Positions 18,657 to 28,874 of a stretch of DNA of 49,921 bases are shown here, one piece after another. Both the position numbers and the translations under genes were made by a program. Each line of letters opens with the position of its first letter. Within the stretch, counting starts at the first letter, position 1. Source of the stretch: an uncultured Clostridia bacterium (GTDB lineage Bacteria > Bacillota > Clostridia > Christensenellales > CAG-917); the NCBI GenBank assembly GCA_947625145.1, contig CANQNC010000010.1, positions 1-49,921 of the forward strand, written 5' to 3'. Below the pieces are notes generated by a model. It worked only from the letters and a program-made list of their open reading frames with translations, made no database searches and was not told the DNA's origin.

Positions 18657-19493
18657 TCAATTTTGCCTTTCAAGCATGATCTTGCCAAGCCTGCCCTTGC
18701 GGAAATCGTCTATGATCATCCTTGCCGTCCGCTCGCGGTCGTACTCGCCGCCCTTAAGCAAAAAGCGCTTTGCAAGTAGGATATCTTCAAACGCGGAAAC
18801 GCTGTCCTTGCCCTCCACATGCACGCCGTATCTTTCGTCAAACGCGGTGGGAGCGATGGTCAAAACTTCCTCCGCAAAGTCGAGCGCAAGCTCGCACATG
18901 TCAAGCACGTCGTCCTTTATAGAGCCGATGTACGCAAGATGATGCGCGACGCGCTGATCCGTAAATTTGCTCCAAAGCGTGCCCGGCGTATCCAAAAAGT
19001 CCACGCCGTCCACGGACAGCCATTGCTTGCCGCGCGTGACCCCGGGTCTGTCCCCCGTGACCGCCTTTGCCTTTTTTATCATGGAATTGATGATAGTGGA
19101 CTTCCCGCTGTTGGGCACTCCCACGACCATTGCCCGCACAGAAACTTTCGCTCCTTTTGCGGCGTATTTTTCGAGTTTGTCCGCGGCGACCTGCTTGAGC
19201 CCGCGCACGATCTGCGAGCAATCCCCGCTTGTGCCCACCGCTCTGACGCATTTCAGACCGCGCTCTTCAAAGTCTCTCTCCCACGCGAGGATATCCTCCT
19301 CTTTTACGAGGTCGCACTTGTTGATGACGTAAAGCACGCGTTTTCCCGCAAGAAGTCTGTCGAAAACGGGGCTTTTGCAAGAGGCGATCGCGCGCGCGTC
19401 CACGACGTATATCAAAGCGTCCACAAGGCGGAGGTTTTCCTCCATCATGCGGATCGCCTTTGTCATGTGTCCCGGGAACCATTGAATCAACAT
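18657..19493 (-). CDS. rbgA: Ribosome biogenesis GTPase YlqF/RbgA
   Basis: MLIQWFPGHMTKAIRMMEENLRLVDALIYVVDARA; circularly permuted GTPase motifs NKCDLV, GVPNSGKSTIINSM, DTPGTLWSK. Confidence 0.95.
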   Translation of the reverse strand: MLIQWFPGHMTKAIRMMEENLRLVDALIYVVDARAIASCKSPVFDRLLAGKRVLYVINKCDLVKEEDILAWERDFEERGLKCVRAVGTSGDCSQIVRGLKQVAADKLEKYAAKGAKVSVRAMVVGVPNSGKSTIINSMIKKAKAVTGDRPGVTRGKQWLSVDGVDFLDTPGTLWSKFTDQRVAHHLAYIGSIKDDVLDMCELALDFAEEVLTIAPTAFDERYGVHVEGKDSVSAFEDILLAKRFLLKGGEYDRERTARMIIDDFRKGRLGKIMLERQN

Positions 19494-19535
19494 AATCCTA
19501 CAAAAAACGTCGCTTTGCTGATATGATAGGCGACG

Positions 19536-20255
19536 TCACGTCCTGTGTTTGCGCTTTTTTTTGGGAAGTAGCTCGGATATATCCCTGCCCGCAAGCAGAT
19601 CCGGGCGCCTTGCCATTGTAATCTCGAAGGACTTCTCCGCCCTCCACCGCGCGATGTCCGCGTGATTGCCTTTGAGAAGCACCTCGGGGACATCCAGCCC
19701 GCGATAGCTTTCGGGGCGGGTGTAATGCGGATATTCCAACATCCCGTCCGAAAAGCTCTCCTCCTCGGTGGAGCCCGAACAGCCCAGCACTCCGTCGATA
19801 TAGCGCGCGACGCAGTTTATCAGCACAAGCGCGGGAAGTTCTCCCCCCGTCAAGACGTAATCGCCTATGGATATCTCCTCGTCCACGCACAGGGTGAGCG
19901 CCCTTTCGTCCACGCCCTCGTAGTCGCCGCACAAAATGACCACTCTCTCCTTTTTTGCGATAGCCTCCACCTTGCGCTGACTTAGAACCTTGCCCTTTGG
20001 CGACATATACACGCGAAGAGCATCGTGAGCGGGATCCACCGCCTCGAACGCCCTGCATATGGGGTCGGGAGTCATCACCATGCCCGCGCCGCCCCCGTAG
20101 GGAGCGTCGTCCGTCTTTTTGTGCTTGTCGGTGGAAAAATCTCTGATATTTACGACGTTTACGCCGAAAACGCCCCCGTCGATAGCCTTTCCGAGGAGAC
20201 TGCACTTCAAAACGTCGAAGTATTCGGGAAATATCGTAAGAATATCGAATTGCAT
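19536..20255 (-). CDS. trmD: tRNA (guanine37-N1)-methyltransferase TrmD
   Basis: MQFDILTIFPEYFDVLKCSLLGKAI, DDAPYGGGAGMVM, ILCGDYEGVDERAL, SIGDYVLTGGELPALVLI. Confidence 0.97.
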   Translation of the reverse strand: MQFDILTIFPEYFDVLKCSLLGKAIDGGVFGVNVVNIRDFSTDKHKKTDDAPYGGGAGMVMTPDPICRAFEAVDPAHDALRVYMSPKGKVLSQRKVEAIAKKERVVILCGDYEGVDERALTLCVDEEISIGDYVLTGGELPALVLINCVARYIDGVLGCSGSTEEESFSDGMLEYPHYTRPESYRGLDVPEVLLKGNHADIARWRAEKSFEITMARRPDLLAGRDISELLPKKKRKHRT

Positions 20256-20267
20256 TTTTTGATTTGT

Positions 20268-20774
20268 CTAATTGAAAACGACCACTCTGTCGAACATATC
20301 GCCGTCAAGTTCCATGACGCCGCCGTCGACGTCTATGTTTTTGATGAGGCTTTTGAGCGCGGGGAAGCTGAAACTCCCCTGCGCCGTTTTGACTGTGTAG
20401 ACGTCCGCGGAGCCGTATTGAGCGACGTCCACGATCCTGCCCAAAATCTCCCCTCTGACCTTGACGCCAAGCCCTATGATGTCAACGATGAAGTGTTCGC
20501 CTTCTTTGAGTTTGGGGAGCGCGTCACGCGCGGCATAGACGTCCTTGTCGCGAAGCGCTTCCGCGCTCTCCGCGCTGTCCACGCCCTTGAACTTGACGTA
20601 GCCGAAAGCGTTTTCGTGCTTGAATTTTTCCACGCAAAACGCCTTGCCGTCGATTTTCAGCTCCCCCGAAAAATCCGTGAGCCAATGCGGATCCGAAGCG
20701 TAAATTTCCATCTTCAGCTCGCCGCCAAGCCCACGGGGTCTCAGGATCCTGCCTATCAAAAGGTCAGATCTCAT
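20268..20774 (-). CDS. rimM: 16S rRNA processing protein RimM
   Basis: IGRILRPRGLGGELKMEIYASDP..., C-terminal PRC-barrel-like VDVAQYGSADVYTVKT...FPALKSLIKNIDVDGGVMELD. Confidence 0.9.
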   Translation of the reverse strand: MRSDLLIGRILRPRGLGGELKMEIYASDPHWLTDFSGELKIDGKAFCVEKFKHENAFGYVKFKGVDSAESAEALRDKDVYAARDALPKLKEGEHFIVDIIGLGVKVRGEILGRIVDVAQYGSADVYTVKTAQGSFSFPALKSLIKNIDVDGGVMELDGDMFDRVVVFN

Positions 20775-21000
20775 TCTTTTCCTCTATCACGACGTTGTAC
20801 TTGACGCCGCTCTTGTTTGCCGCCTTGACGAGGGTGCGGATTGCTCTTGCGATCTTGCCCTGCTTGCCGATGATCTTGCCGATATCCTTTTTTGATATCG
20901 AGATCACGATGTCCGAGGCGCGGTCGCCGTCGCGTTGTTCCACCGTATAATCCCCCTCGGGGACGAGGGAGGAAACGAGATATTCAACAAGTTCTATCAT
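20764..21000 (-). CDS. khpA: KH-domain RNA-binding protein KhpA-like
   Basis: MIELVEYLVSSLV...DIGKIIGKQGKIARAIRTLVKAA; position between rpsP and rimM. Confidence 0.9.
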   Translation of the reverse strand: MIELVEYLVSSLVPEGDYTVEQRDGDRASDIVISISKKDIGKIIGKQGKIARAIRTLVKAANKSGVKYNVVIEEKNEI

Positions 21001-21004
21001 ATCG

Positions 21005-21253
21005 TCACTTCTTCTCCACAATGCCCTGCGAGATCAAGATGCCCATGACAGTCTCGGTGGGCTGAGCGCCTTTAAGCAGCCACGCTCTGGCCTTGTCGGC
21101 GTCGATCACGATCTGCTTCGGCTCGGAAACGGGATTGTAGTAACCGATCTGCTCGATATACTGTCCGTCTCTTGCCTTGCGGGAGTCCATTGCGACGATG
21201 CGATAGAAAGGAGCTTTTTTTGCGCCCATTCTTGTAAGTCTGAGTTTTACCAT
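21005..21253 (-). CDS. rpsP: 30S ribosomal protein S16
   Basis: [41 protein letters not shown]. Confidence 0.97.
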   Translation of the reverse strand: MVKLRLTRMGAKKAPFYRIVAMDSRKARDGQYIEQIGYYNPVSEPKQIVIDADKARAWLLKGAQPTETVMGILISQGIVEKK

Positions 21254-21321
21254 GTGTTGTATCCTCCGAATATATTGTTCTTTTTTGCCGCGATCCGCTT
21301 TGCGTCCGCGATTTTTGCTTC

Positions 21322-22653
21322 CTAAAACATGCCCTTCAAGGCTCTCAGCCCTCTGAGGCCGCCCTTTTGCATCTTTGCCATCATGTCCTTCATCATTTCA
21401 AACTGCTTCAACAGCTGATTGACTTCCTGAATGGACGTGCCGCTTCCGTTTGCAATGCGCTTGCGCCTCGAGGCTTTGATGATCTCGGGATTTCTTCTCT
21501 CCTGCGGAGTCATGCTCCTGATGATCGCCTTTGAGTGGGATATCTGCTTTTCGTCGATTTGCGGAGCGCCCTTCAGCCTGCCGCTGAGCCCCGGGATCAT
21601 GGCGACCATATCTCCCAGATTGCCCATCTTTTTCATGCTTTCAAGCTGTTCGAGATAGTCCTCGAGAGTGAAGGAGTTTTCCCGCATCTTCTTGCTCAGC
21701 TTTTCCGCTTCCTCTTGCGTGAACGCGTCCTGCGCCTTTTCGATGAGGGTGAGCACGTCCCCCATGCCGAGTATCCTAGACGCCATGCGCTCGGGATGGA
21801 ACGCCTCGATATCCTCGGGCTTTTCCCCCGTGCCGCTGAACTTGATGGGCTTGCCCGTGACCGCCTTGATGGACAACGCCGCGCCGCCGCGAGTGTCGCC
21901 GTCGAGTTTTGTCATGATGACGCCCGTGATGTCGAGCTGTTTGTTGAACGCGTCCGCGACCGTGACCGCGTCCTGACCCGTCATGCTGTCCACGACAAGC
22001 AAAATTTCCGTGGGCTTCATCTCTTTTTTCAGCCCGACGAGTTCGTCCATAAGGGCTTCGTCGATATGAAGCCTGCCCGCCGTGTCCAAGATCACTGTGT
22101 CGTAGCCGTTTTTAAGCGCGTACTTCACGGCTTCCTGCGCGATTTTGAGGGGTTTGATCTGCCCCATCTCGAAGCATTCGGTCTGCACTCTGTCCGCGAC
22201 GATCTTCAACTGCTTGATCGCGGCGGGTCTGTACACGTCGCACGCGACGAGCAGCACCTTCTTGCCCTGCTTTTTCAGATACAGCGCCAGCTTGCCGCAC
22301 ATTGTGGTCTTGCCCGCGCCCTGCAGTCCGCACATCATATAGATCGTCGGAGGCCTGTCGCCGACGGCGAGTTTTTGATGAGTCGAGCCCATAAGCGCGA
22401 CAAGCTCGTCGTAGACTATCTTGACGATCTGTTGCCCCGGAGTGAGGGATTTGAGGATTTCCTCGCCCAGAGCCTTTTCGCTGACTTTTGCAGTGAACTC
22501 CTTGACGACGCCGTAGTTGACGTCCGCCTCCAAAAGCGCAACTCTTATCTCGCGCATGGCTTGCTTGATCTCAAGCTCCGTCAGCTTGCTTCGGTTGCGG
22601 AGCTTTGAGAATATGTGGTTCATTCTGTCCGACAGATTTTCGAAAAGAGCCAT
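21322..22653 (-). CDS. ffh: Signal recognition particle protein Ffh
   Basis: [51 protein letters not shown]-terminal M domain with [25 protein letters not shown]. Confidence 0.97.
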   Translation of the reverse strand: MALFENLSDRMNHIFSKLRNRSKLTELEIKQAMREIRVALLEADVNYGVVKEFTAKVSEKALGEEILKSLTPGQQIVKIVYDELVALMGSTHQKLAVGDRPPTIYMMCGLQGAGKTTMCGKLALYLKKQGKKVLLVACDVYRPAAIKQLKIVADRVQTECFEMGQIKPLKIAQEAVKYALKNGYDTVILDTAGRLHIDEALMDELVGLKKEMKPTEILLVVDSMTGQDAVTVADAFNKQLDITGVIMTKLDGDTRGGAALSIKAVTGKPIKFSGTGEKPEDIEAFHPERMASRILGMGDVLTLIEKAQDAFTQEEAEKLSKKMRENSFTLEDYLEQLESMKKMGNLGDMVAMIPGLSGRLKGAPQIDEKQISHSKAIIRSMTPQERRNPEIIKASRRKRIANGSGTSIQEVNQLLKQFEMMKDMMAKMQKGGLRGLRALKGMF

Positions 22654-22654
22654 A

Positions 22655-22981
22655 CTATTCCTCCAACAGCTTCAAGATTTGATCGACCGCAGCCAGCGTC
22701 GCGCCGTCGCCGACCTCCTCGGCGTGGGAGCGCAAAGCCAAAGCATATTGTCTCAGCTTTTCGTCGCGGGCGACGATGTGCAACGCTTCCTCGGTTTGAA
22801 GAAGATGCTTTTCGCCCTTGACGATGCCGTCCAAAACGGCTTGACGGGACACGCCGCACTCCTGCGCGATCTCGCCGAGGGACAAGTCCTCGTCATAGCG
22901 CATACGAAGCATGCTGTCCTGCCTCTCGGTAAGAAGCGCGCCGTAATATGCTCTGAGCGTTGATATCTCAAACCTGTCCAT
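22655..22981 (-). CDS. ylxM: YlxM/UPF0122 HTH protein
   Basis: ALLTERQDSMLRMRYDEDLSLGEIAQECGVSRQAVLDGI, immediately upstream of ffh. Confidence 0.9.
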   Translation of the reverse strand: MDRFEISTLRAYYGALLTERQDSMLRMRYDEDLSLGEIAQECGVSRQAVLDGIVKGEKHLLQTEEALHIVARDEKLRQYALALRSHAEEVGDGATLAAVDQILKLLEE

Positions 22982-23084
22982 ACTCGCCTCCCACTGTAAA
23001 GCATTTTGACATTACAGTATGATACGCCAAATCAAAGCGCCTGTCAAGCATTTTTACAGCACATGCGAAAATTTGTTTGAAAAA

Positions 23085-23116
23085 AACTTCCGCAAGACGC
23101 GAAGGCTTCGGAAGTT
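23085..23116 (-). terminator. Terminator downstream of ftsY
   Basis: Minus strand AACTTCCG...CGGAAGTTTTTTT. Confidence 0.75.
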
Positions 23117-23158
23117 TTCAAATTCGTGCGATTAGAATATCTAAATCGGAATGTCGAG

Positions 23159-24052
23159 TCAAAACAGCGCGTTGACAAAATCAGTCGCGTCGAAGGGTAT
23201 CAGATCGTCTATCTTCTCCCCCACTCCCACATATGTGACGGGAAGTTCGACTTCTTTTGATATGGCAAGCACAACGCCGCCCTTTGCCGTACCGTCCAAC
23301 TTTGTCAGCACAATGCCGTCCGTTTCGATATCCTCGGAAAAGATCTTCGCTTGCGAAACCGCATTTTGCCCCGTTGTCGCGTCAAGCACGATATATTTGC
23401 GGAAGTCCGCTTGCGGAAGCTCTCTTTCCACGACTCGGCATATCTTTTGAAGCTCCGCCATAAGGTTTTTCTTGTTGTGAAGTCTGCCCGCGGTGTCCAC
23501 AAGCACGACGTCCGTATTTTTTGCCTTGGCGGAAGATATCGCGTCAAACACGACGGCGGCTGGATCCGCGCCCTCGTTGTGTCTGATGACTCGCACTCCC
23601 GCTCTTTCGCCCCAAACTTCAAGTTGGTCGCTTGCGGCGGCGCGGAAGGTGTCCGCGGCGGCAATGACCACGCTCTTGCCCATGTCCTTGAACATGTGCG
23701 CGAGCTTGCCTATCGCGGTGGTCTTGCCCACTCCGTTGACGCCCGAGAGGAGGATCACAAGCGGATATTCAAACTCGGGGATCTCGTAGTCGAGGTCATC
23801 TATCATCAGCTGTTTGAGCACGTCGCGCGCTTCCTCGGGCTTTTTTATCTTGCGGGAGAATATCTCGTCTTTCAGCTCGGAAATCAGCGCTTCGGTCGCC
23901 TCATAGCCTACGTCCGCGACAAGCAACGCCTCCTCCAAATTGTCGTAAAACTCGTCGTCGAGCGCCCTCGCCGAAAAGGCGAAAAACAGCTTTTTGGACA
24001 ACGCGTCCTTGGTCTTTTTTATGCCTGCAACGATTTTTTGAAAAAATCCCAT
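23159..24052 (-). CDS. ftsY: Signal recognition particle receptor FtsY
   Basis: LSGVNGVGKTTAIGKLAHMF, AADTFRAAASDQLEVW, VLVDTAGRLHNKKNLMAEL, LTKLDGTAKGGVVLAI. Confidence 0.96.
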   Translation of the reverse strand: MGFFQKIVAGIKKTKDALSKKLFFAFSARALDDEFYDNLEEALLVADVGYEATEALISELKDEIFSRKIKKPEEARDVLKQLMIDDLDYEIPEFEYPLVILLSGVNGVGKTTAIGKLAHMFKDMGKSVVIAAADTFRAAASDQLEVWGERAGVRVIRHNEGADPAAVVFDAISSAKAKNTDVVLVDTAGRLHNKKNLMAELQKICRVVERELPQADFRKYIVLDATTGQNAVSQAKIFSEDIETDGIVLTKLDGTAKGGVVLAISKEVELPVTYVGVGEKIDDLIPFDATDFVNALF

Positions 24053-24079
24053 ATCTCTCCTTTTGCCGCTATATGCGGG

Positions 24080-27000
24080 TCAATTGGCGTGTTTGACAGC
24101 CTCTTCGAACTCGATCGAAACTATCTTTGTCACGCCCTTTTCCTCCATGGTCACGCCGAAGATTGTGTCCGCATGGCGCATGGTGGGTTTGCGGTGGGTG
24201 ATGACGATAAATTGTGTATAGTCGCTGAACCTCTTCAAAAACTCCGCGAACAGATTGACGTTTGCGTCGTCAAGCGCCGCCTCTATCTCGTCGAGCACGC
24301 AGAAGGGCATGGGCTTCAGACGAAGTATCGCAAACAAGATTGATATCGCGGTCAGCGCCTGTTCCCCGCCGCTGAGCAAGCTGATATGTTGCAATCTCTT
24401 TCCCGGAGGCTGAGCGTAGATGTCTATGCCCTGTTCGAGCACGTCCTCGGACTCGGTTGTGTTCAGCCTGAGCTCCCCTTTTCCGCCGCCGAAAAGCTGA
24501 GCGAACACGGTCTTGAAGTTTTCGCTGATCTGCACGAACGCCGCGGAGAACTTCTCCTGCATTTTGCCCACTATTTCCGCGATGATGGCTTTGATGTCGT
24601 CGTACGCGCGCTGAATGTCGTCCCTCTGTTCGGTCTGAGCCGCGAGCCTCTCTTCCGTCTCTTTGAGATCCTTCAAGGCGAGCGTGTTGACGTCGCCGAG
24701 CAGAGTGATTGACCTCTTCAGATCCGCGATGGTCTTTTTCGCCGCGTCGGGATCGAATTCGGGGTCCTTGAATTCGAGCGCGTCCGTGTAGGTCAGATTG
24801 TAGTCGTCTAGGATATGCTCCTGCATGGTGCGCATCTCTATATCCACGTTTTCGAGCATGGCTTCGTCGCGGATGCGCTTTTCCTCCAACTTGTGGATAT
24901 CCTCATTGATGCGGGTCCTCTTCTCTTCAAGCGCGAATATCTCGTCCTGAAGCGCGCGCTTTTTCTCTTTCAGCCCCGCGATATTCTCCTCAAGCTCCTT
25001 TATCCTCTTCGCGTCCTCGGGAGAGGATACGGCGTTTGCGGATGCGTTTACGATGCTTTCAAGCTCGGCGCGCTTGCGCTCTATGCCGCTTTTCAGCTCC
25101 GCCAACTCCTCTTCAAGCTCCGCGCACTGCCCTCTGAAGCGGGAATAGTCGTTGTTTGCCGCATCCACCTGCCCCGCGATCGTCGCCATTTTGAGCCTGA
25201 GTTGCATGACGCGTTCGCCGAGTTCGTCCTTTTCGGTTTTCTTTTCCGAGTTTTGAGATCTGGAGGCGTTGTACATTGCCATGTACTCTTCCTTCTTCTC
25301 CGCCGCCATCTTCTCGAACGCGTCGACCGCGGCGAGTTTTTGCTCCAAATCGGCAAGCGAAGCCCTCAGCCTCTCGTACTCCTCCGCGCCGCTTGCGATC
25401 TCCGCTTGAAGTTCCTCCGCGGTCTGCCTTGCGATGCGAAGTTTGTCCTCGCAAAGCCCCGCTTGTATCTTGAGGTCGGTCATATTGGCGCTCAGCTGTT
25501 CTATCGTAGTGGAAAGCGCCTCTATCTCCTCCTTCTTCTTTTCGGAGTCCGCCCGCATGGTCGCGATGTTTTTCTTTGTCTTTTCTATGCTGTTCTGCAC
25601 GTTTTGTATCTTCTCTTCCTGCGAGAGCAAGCCCTGCGTCTGATTGCGTCTGGAGCCGCCCGTGATCTCGCCCGTGCGCGCGAAGATATCCCCCTCGAGT
25701 GTGACCACTCTGAAAGCCTGCTTGTACTTTTTGAACAGATAGTTTCCGTTTTCCGCGTTGTTTACGACAACTGTGGTCCCCAAAAGGGTCTGCACGAAGC
25801 CGTCGAATTTTTTGTCGTAGCTTATCAGATCGCTCGCCACGCCAAGACAGCCCGGCTCTCTCAGCACCGCGCGATTTTCGGGCTCGAGGGTGCGGGGACG
25901 GCAATAGTTCAAGGGTCTGATCGTCGCCCTGCCGTAGTTTTTCTGTTTGAGATAGTTTACAATGTCAAGCGCGTCCCTGTCGTTTTCCACAAGCACGTTT
26001 TGCATTGCGCCGCCGAGCGCGGACTCTATCGCCGCTTCGTACTCGGACGGCACGCGTATCACCTCGGCAAGCACTCCCATCAGCTTGCTTGCAAGCACGG
26101 GATCGTGGCGGGCGTCTCTCATCAGGTTTTTGACCGCCTCTTGATAGCCGCTGTAATCGTTTTTCATCGCCACCAAAAATTCGAGGTTGCCGTTCAGTCC
26201 CGCAAGTCGGGTGTTGAGGACGTTGATGTCGGACGCGTATGCCTCTATCGCCTGCTGAGCTTCCAGCCTCTCGTAAAGCGCCTCGTTGTAGCGCTCGCCA
26301 AGCTCCTTGACGGACTCCGCTATCCTGCGCTGTTCCCCCTCGAGCACGGCGATATCCGTGTTTGTCTCCTCCAGCTTCGCCTTTTTGCCGTTCAGCGCCG
26401 CAAGCAGATTTTTCGCTCTTTCCGCCTGTATCCCTCGTTCTGTCACATAGTTCGAGTAGTTCGCCTTTGCGTCGCCAAGCTCCTGTATCGCGCGCACGTA
26501 GTCGCTTGTACTGCGCTCGAGGTCGCTCTGCTCGCCGTCCAAAGTGGAAGATATCGCAAGCAACTTTTTCTCTTCCTCTTTCAAACTGCGCTCTGTCGCC
26601 GTAAGATCCTCTTGCAACCTGTCCCGCTCGAGGGCGGATTTTTCCATAAGCTGTTTTGCGACTTGTATCTGAGCCTCCACCGAGACCGCCTCTTCCGAAA
26701 GGCGGGATATCTCAGTTTCGATGTGCGACATGCGCTCGCGTATGATGCCCGCTTCTCCCTTCATATGCTCGTCCGCAAGGCGAAGCTCCAACAGCTCGGC
26801 GTTGTATTGCTCGTACAGCGAGTCAAGCTCGGCGGTGGCTCTCGTGCACTCGTTGTATCTCAAAATGCACTGCCTGTGCTCCTCTTCCTTGTCCGCGGAC
26901 GTCTTTTTGGTCTCCGCGATCCGCGCGAAAAGTTTTTGCTTGACGGACTGAATGTTGTCGTAGTTGTAGATATAAAGATTGACCTCTTGATTTTTCAACT

Positions 27001-27670
27001 GCTCCTTGAGCGCGAAAAACTTCTCTGCCGCCTCCGCCTGCTTTTTGAGCGGCTTTATCCTGCCCTCTATCTCGCCTATGACCTCGTTTACGACTTGAAG
27101 GTTTGCGGCGGTGGATTCCAACTTCTTTTCCGCCTCCACTCTCTGCGCGCGGAATTTGGCGATACCTGCCGCCTCTTCGAAGATCTTGCGCCTGTCCTCG
27201 GGCTTTGCGGACATGATCTCTGCGACCTTGCCCTGTCCGATTATGGAATAGCCCTCTTTGCCAAGCCCCGTGTCGTGCAAAAGTCCTTGAATATCCCTCA
27301 AAAGGCATGGCTCGTTGTTGATCAGATATTCGCTTCCTCCGCTTCTGTCCATGCGGCGGGTGATGATGACTTCTCCCGACGGAAGTTGCGAAAAGACGTG
27401 TCCGTCCGCGTTGTCGAACACAAGCGAAACCTCGCAGAAGGATTGACTTCTGCGCGTTTCCGTACCCGCGAATATGACGTCCGCCATCACCTTGCCTCTC
27501 AGCTGTCTGGCGCTCTTTTCGCCGAGCGTCCACCTGATGGCGTCCGCGACGTTGGACTTGCCGCAGCCGTTTGGGCCTATGATCGCGGTCACGCCCTCTT
27601 TGAACGGGATCGTCACCTTGTCGGCAAATGATTTGAAGCCCTTAAGCTCCATTCTTACAAGATTGAGCAA
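24080..27670 (-). CDS. smc: Chromosome segregation protein SMC
   Basis: MELKGFKSFADKVTIPF, IIGPNGCGKSNVADAIRWTLGE, long coiled coils, hinge, LLSGGEQALTAISILFAI, LDEIEAALDDANV. Confidence 0.97.
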   Translation of the reverse strand: MLNLVRMELKGFKSFADKVTIPFKEGVTAIIGPNGCGKSNVADAIRWTLGEKSARQLRGKVMADVIFAGTETRRSQSFCEVSLVFDNADGHVFSQLPSGEVIITRRMDRSGGSEYLINNEPCLLRDIQGLLHDTGLGKEGYSIIGQGKVAEIMSAKPEDRRKIFEEAAGIAKFRAQRVEAEKKLESTAANLQVVNEVIGEIEGRIKPLKKQAEAAEKFFALKEQLKNQEVNLYIYNYDNIQSVKQKLFARIAETKKTSADKEEEHRQCILRYNECTRATAELDSLYEQYNAELLELRLADEHMKGEAGIIRERMSHIETEISRLSEEAVSVEAQIQVAKQLMEKSALERDRLQEDLTATERSLKEEEKKLLAISSTLDGEQSDLERSTSDYVRAIQELGDAKANYSNYVTERGIQAERAKNLLAALNGKKAKLEETNTDIAVLEGEQRRIAESVKELGERYNEALYERLEAQQAIEAYASDINVLNTRLAGLNGNLEFLVAMKNDYSGYQEAVKNLMRDARHDPVLASKLMGVLAEVIRVPSEYEAAIESALGGAMQNVLVENDRDALDIVNYLKQKNYGRATIRPLNYCRPRTLEPENRAVLREPGCLGVASDLISYDKKFDGFVQTLLGTTVVVNNAENGNYLFKKYKQAFRVVTLEGDIFARTGEITGGSRRNQTQGLLSQEEKIQNVQNSIEKTKKNIATMRADSEKKKEEIEALSTTIEQLSANMTDLKIQAGLCEDKLRIARQTAEELQAEIASGAEEYERLRASLADLEQKLAAVDAFEKMAAEKKEEYMAMYNASRSQNSEKKTEKDELGERVMQLRLKMATIAGQVDAANNDYSRFRGQCAELEEELAELKSGIERKRAELESIVNASANAVSSPEDAKRIKELEENIAGLKEKKRALQDEIFALEEKRTRINEDIHKLEEKRIRDEAMLENVDIEMRTMQEHILDDYNLTYTDALEFKDPEFDPDAAKKTIADLKRSITLLGDVNTLALKDLKETEERLAAQTEQRDDIQRAYDDIKAIIAEIVGKMQEKFSAAFVQISENFKTVFAQLFGGGKGELRLNTTESEDVLEQGIDIYAQPPGKRLQHISLLSGGEQALTAISILFAILRLKPMPFCVLDEIEAALDDANVNLFAEFLKRFSDYTQFIVITHRKPTMRHADTIFGVTMEEKGVTKIVSIEFEEAVKHAN

Positions 27671-27760
27671 AGTTGCACCTACCTACAAATTTATCTTTTT
27701 TATATTTATATCTTTTTTATATTACCATACAAACGGACTCTTTTCAAGCGATTTGCAAAA

Positions 27761-27793
27761 TGTTTCACAATGTTTCGCAAAACGTGTGAAACA
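27761..27793. promoter_or_regulatory. parS-like half-sites (TGTTTCAC ... GTGAAACA) with extended spacer
   Basis: TGTTTCACAATGTTTCGCAAAACGTGTGAAACA; half-sites match parS TGTTTCACGTGAAACA but are separated by 17 nt. Confidence 0.3.
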
Positions 27794-28193
27794 TATTTTT
27801 ATGCATAATACATACGATTAGAATATTGAAATCTATTTTAAGCGAGTTTTTCTATCGCCCGCAAAACGTATCTGTTTTGATTTTTGTCCCGCCTGAAAGG
27901 CTGTTCTGTCGCCATTTTGTTCAGTTTGAAAAGCCGTACTAGAGCAAAAACTCGGAAAACTTGCGGATTTTCTATGGATTTACATACCGCCCGCAAAGCG
28001 GATTTATTCCGTTTTCGTTACGATCGAAAGTAAAATTCGCTCCGATTTTTCGTATCTTTTTCATGGCTTATTATCCCAAAATCAAAGTAAGTTTTCCGAT
28101 ATGTATGTCAAAATGAAAAACCTCGCCGCAAAAGCGCGCACGAGATTTCGGTTTTCGTATTTCGATTTGCAGATCGAAAAAAAACGCACGAGC

Positions 28194-28874
28194 TCAGCCT
28201 GCAATATGCTCGAGAGCGATCCTCGCCGCGTCCTGTTCCGCCGCTTTTTTGCTTGCGCCCTTGCCTCTGCCCGCGGGAACGCCGTCTATCAGCACGTCCA
28301 CCGTAAACACGGGCGCGTGGGGCTTTCCGCCCTGCCCGACCACGGCGTAGCTTACGGAAACACGGTGACGGGATGCAAACTCGTTCAGTTCGCTCTTAAA
28401 GTCCCTGCCCTCATGCTTGCAGGAGCCGTCGAAAAAGCTGCGAAGTTTTGAGAGGATAAACTTTTCCGCGTCCGCAAGACAGCCGCTGTCAAGATATATC
28501 GCGCCCACGATCGCCTCAAACATGTTGGACTTGACCTTGGTGTGCTCCGTGATGGTCTGCACGCTCTCCCCTTTGCCCACGATAAGAAATTCCGCAAGCC
28601 CCAAGCGGTCTATTGCGTCCTCGAGGGGTTTTTGCGACACTATCTCGGAGCGGCGCTGAGTCAGCGCGCCCTCGTGCGCGTTGGGATTTTCCCGCATAAG
28701 CTGCTTTGCGACCACAAGATCCAAAACGCTGTCCCCCAAAAACTCGAGGGATTCGTAGTTCTTTTGCGCGTCATGAGCGGCGGAGCTGTGCGTAAACGCG
28801 CGTATCAGCAACGCCTTGTCCTTGAACGTATAGTCCAGCTTCCTTTCTATCGTGAGGATGTCGTTGTCTTTCAT
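28194..28874 (-). CDS. rnc: Ribonuclease III
   Basis: LLIRAFTHSSAAHDAQKNYESLEFLGDSVLDLVV, FEAIVGAIYLDSG, dsRBD at C-terminus. Start trimmed to ATG 28874. Confidence 0.96.
   Translation of the reverse strand: MKDNDILTIERKLDYTFKDKALLIRAFTHSSAAHDAQKNYESLEFLGDSVLDLVVAKQLMRENPNAHEGALTQRRSEIVSQKPLEDAIDRLGLAEFLIVGKGESVQTITEHTKVKSNMFEAIVGAIYLDSGCLADAEKFILSKLRSFFDGSCKHEGRDFKSELNEFASRHRVSVSYAVVGQGGKPHAPVFTVDVLIDGVPAGRGKGASKKAAEQDAARIALEHIAG

Noticed and set aside
24815-27631. 938-aa plus-strand ORF antisense to smc
   Set aside because: Shadow ORF of a well-recognised SMC coding frame; the translation shows no domain pattern, only codon-mirror composition.
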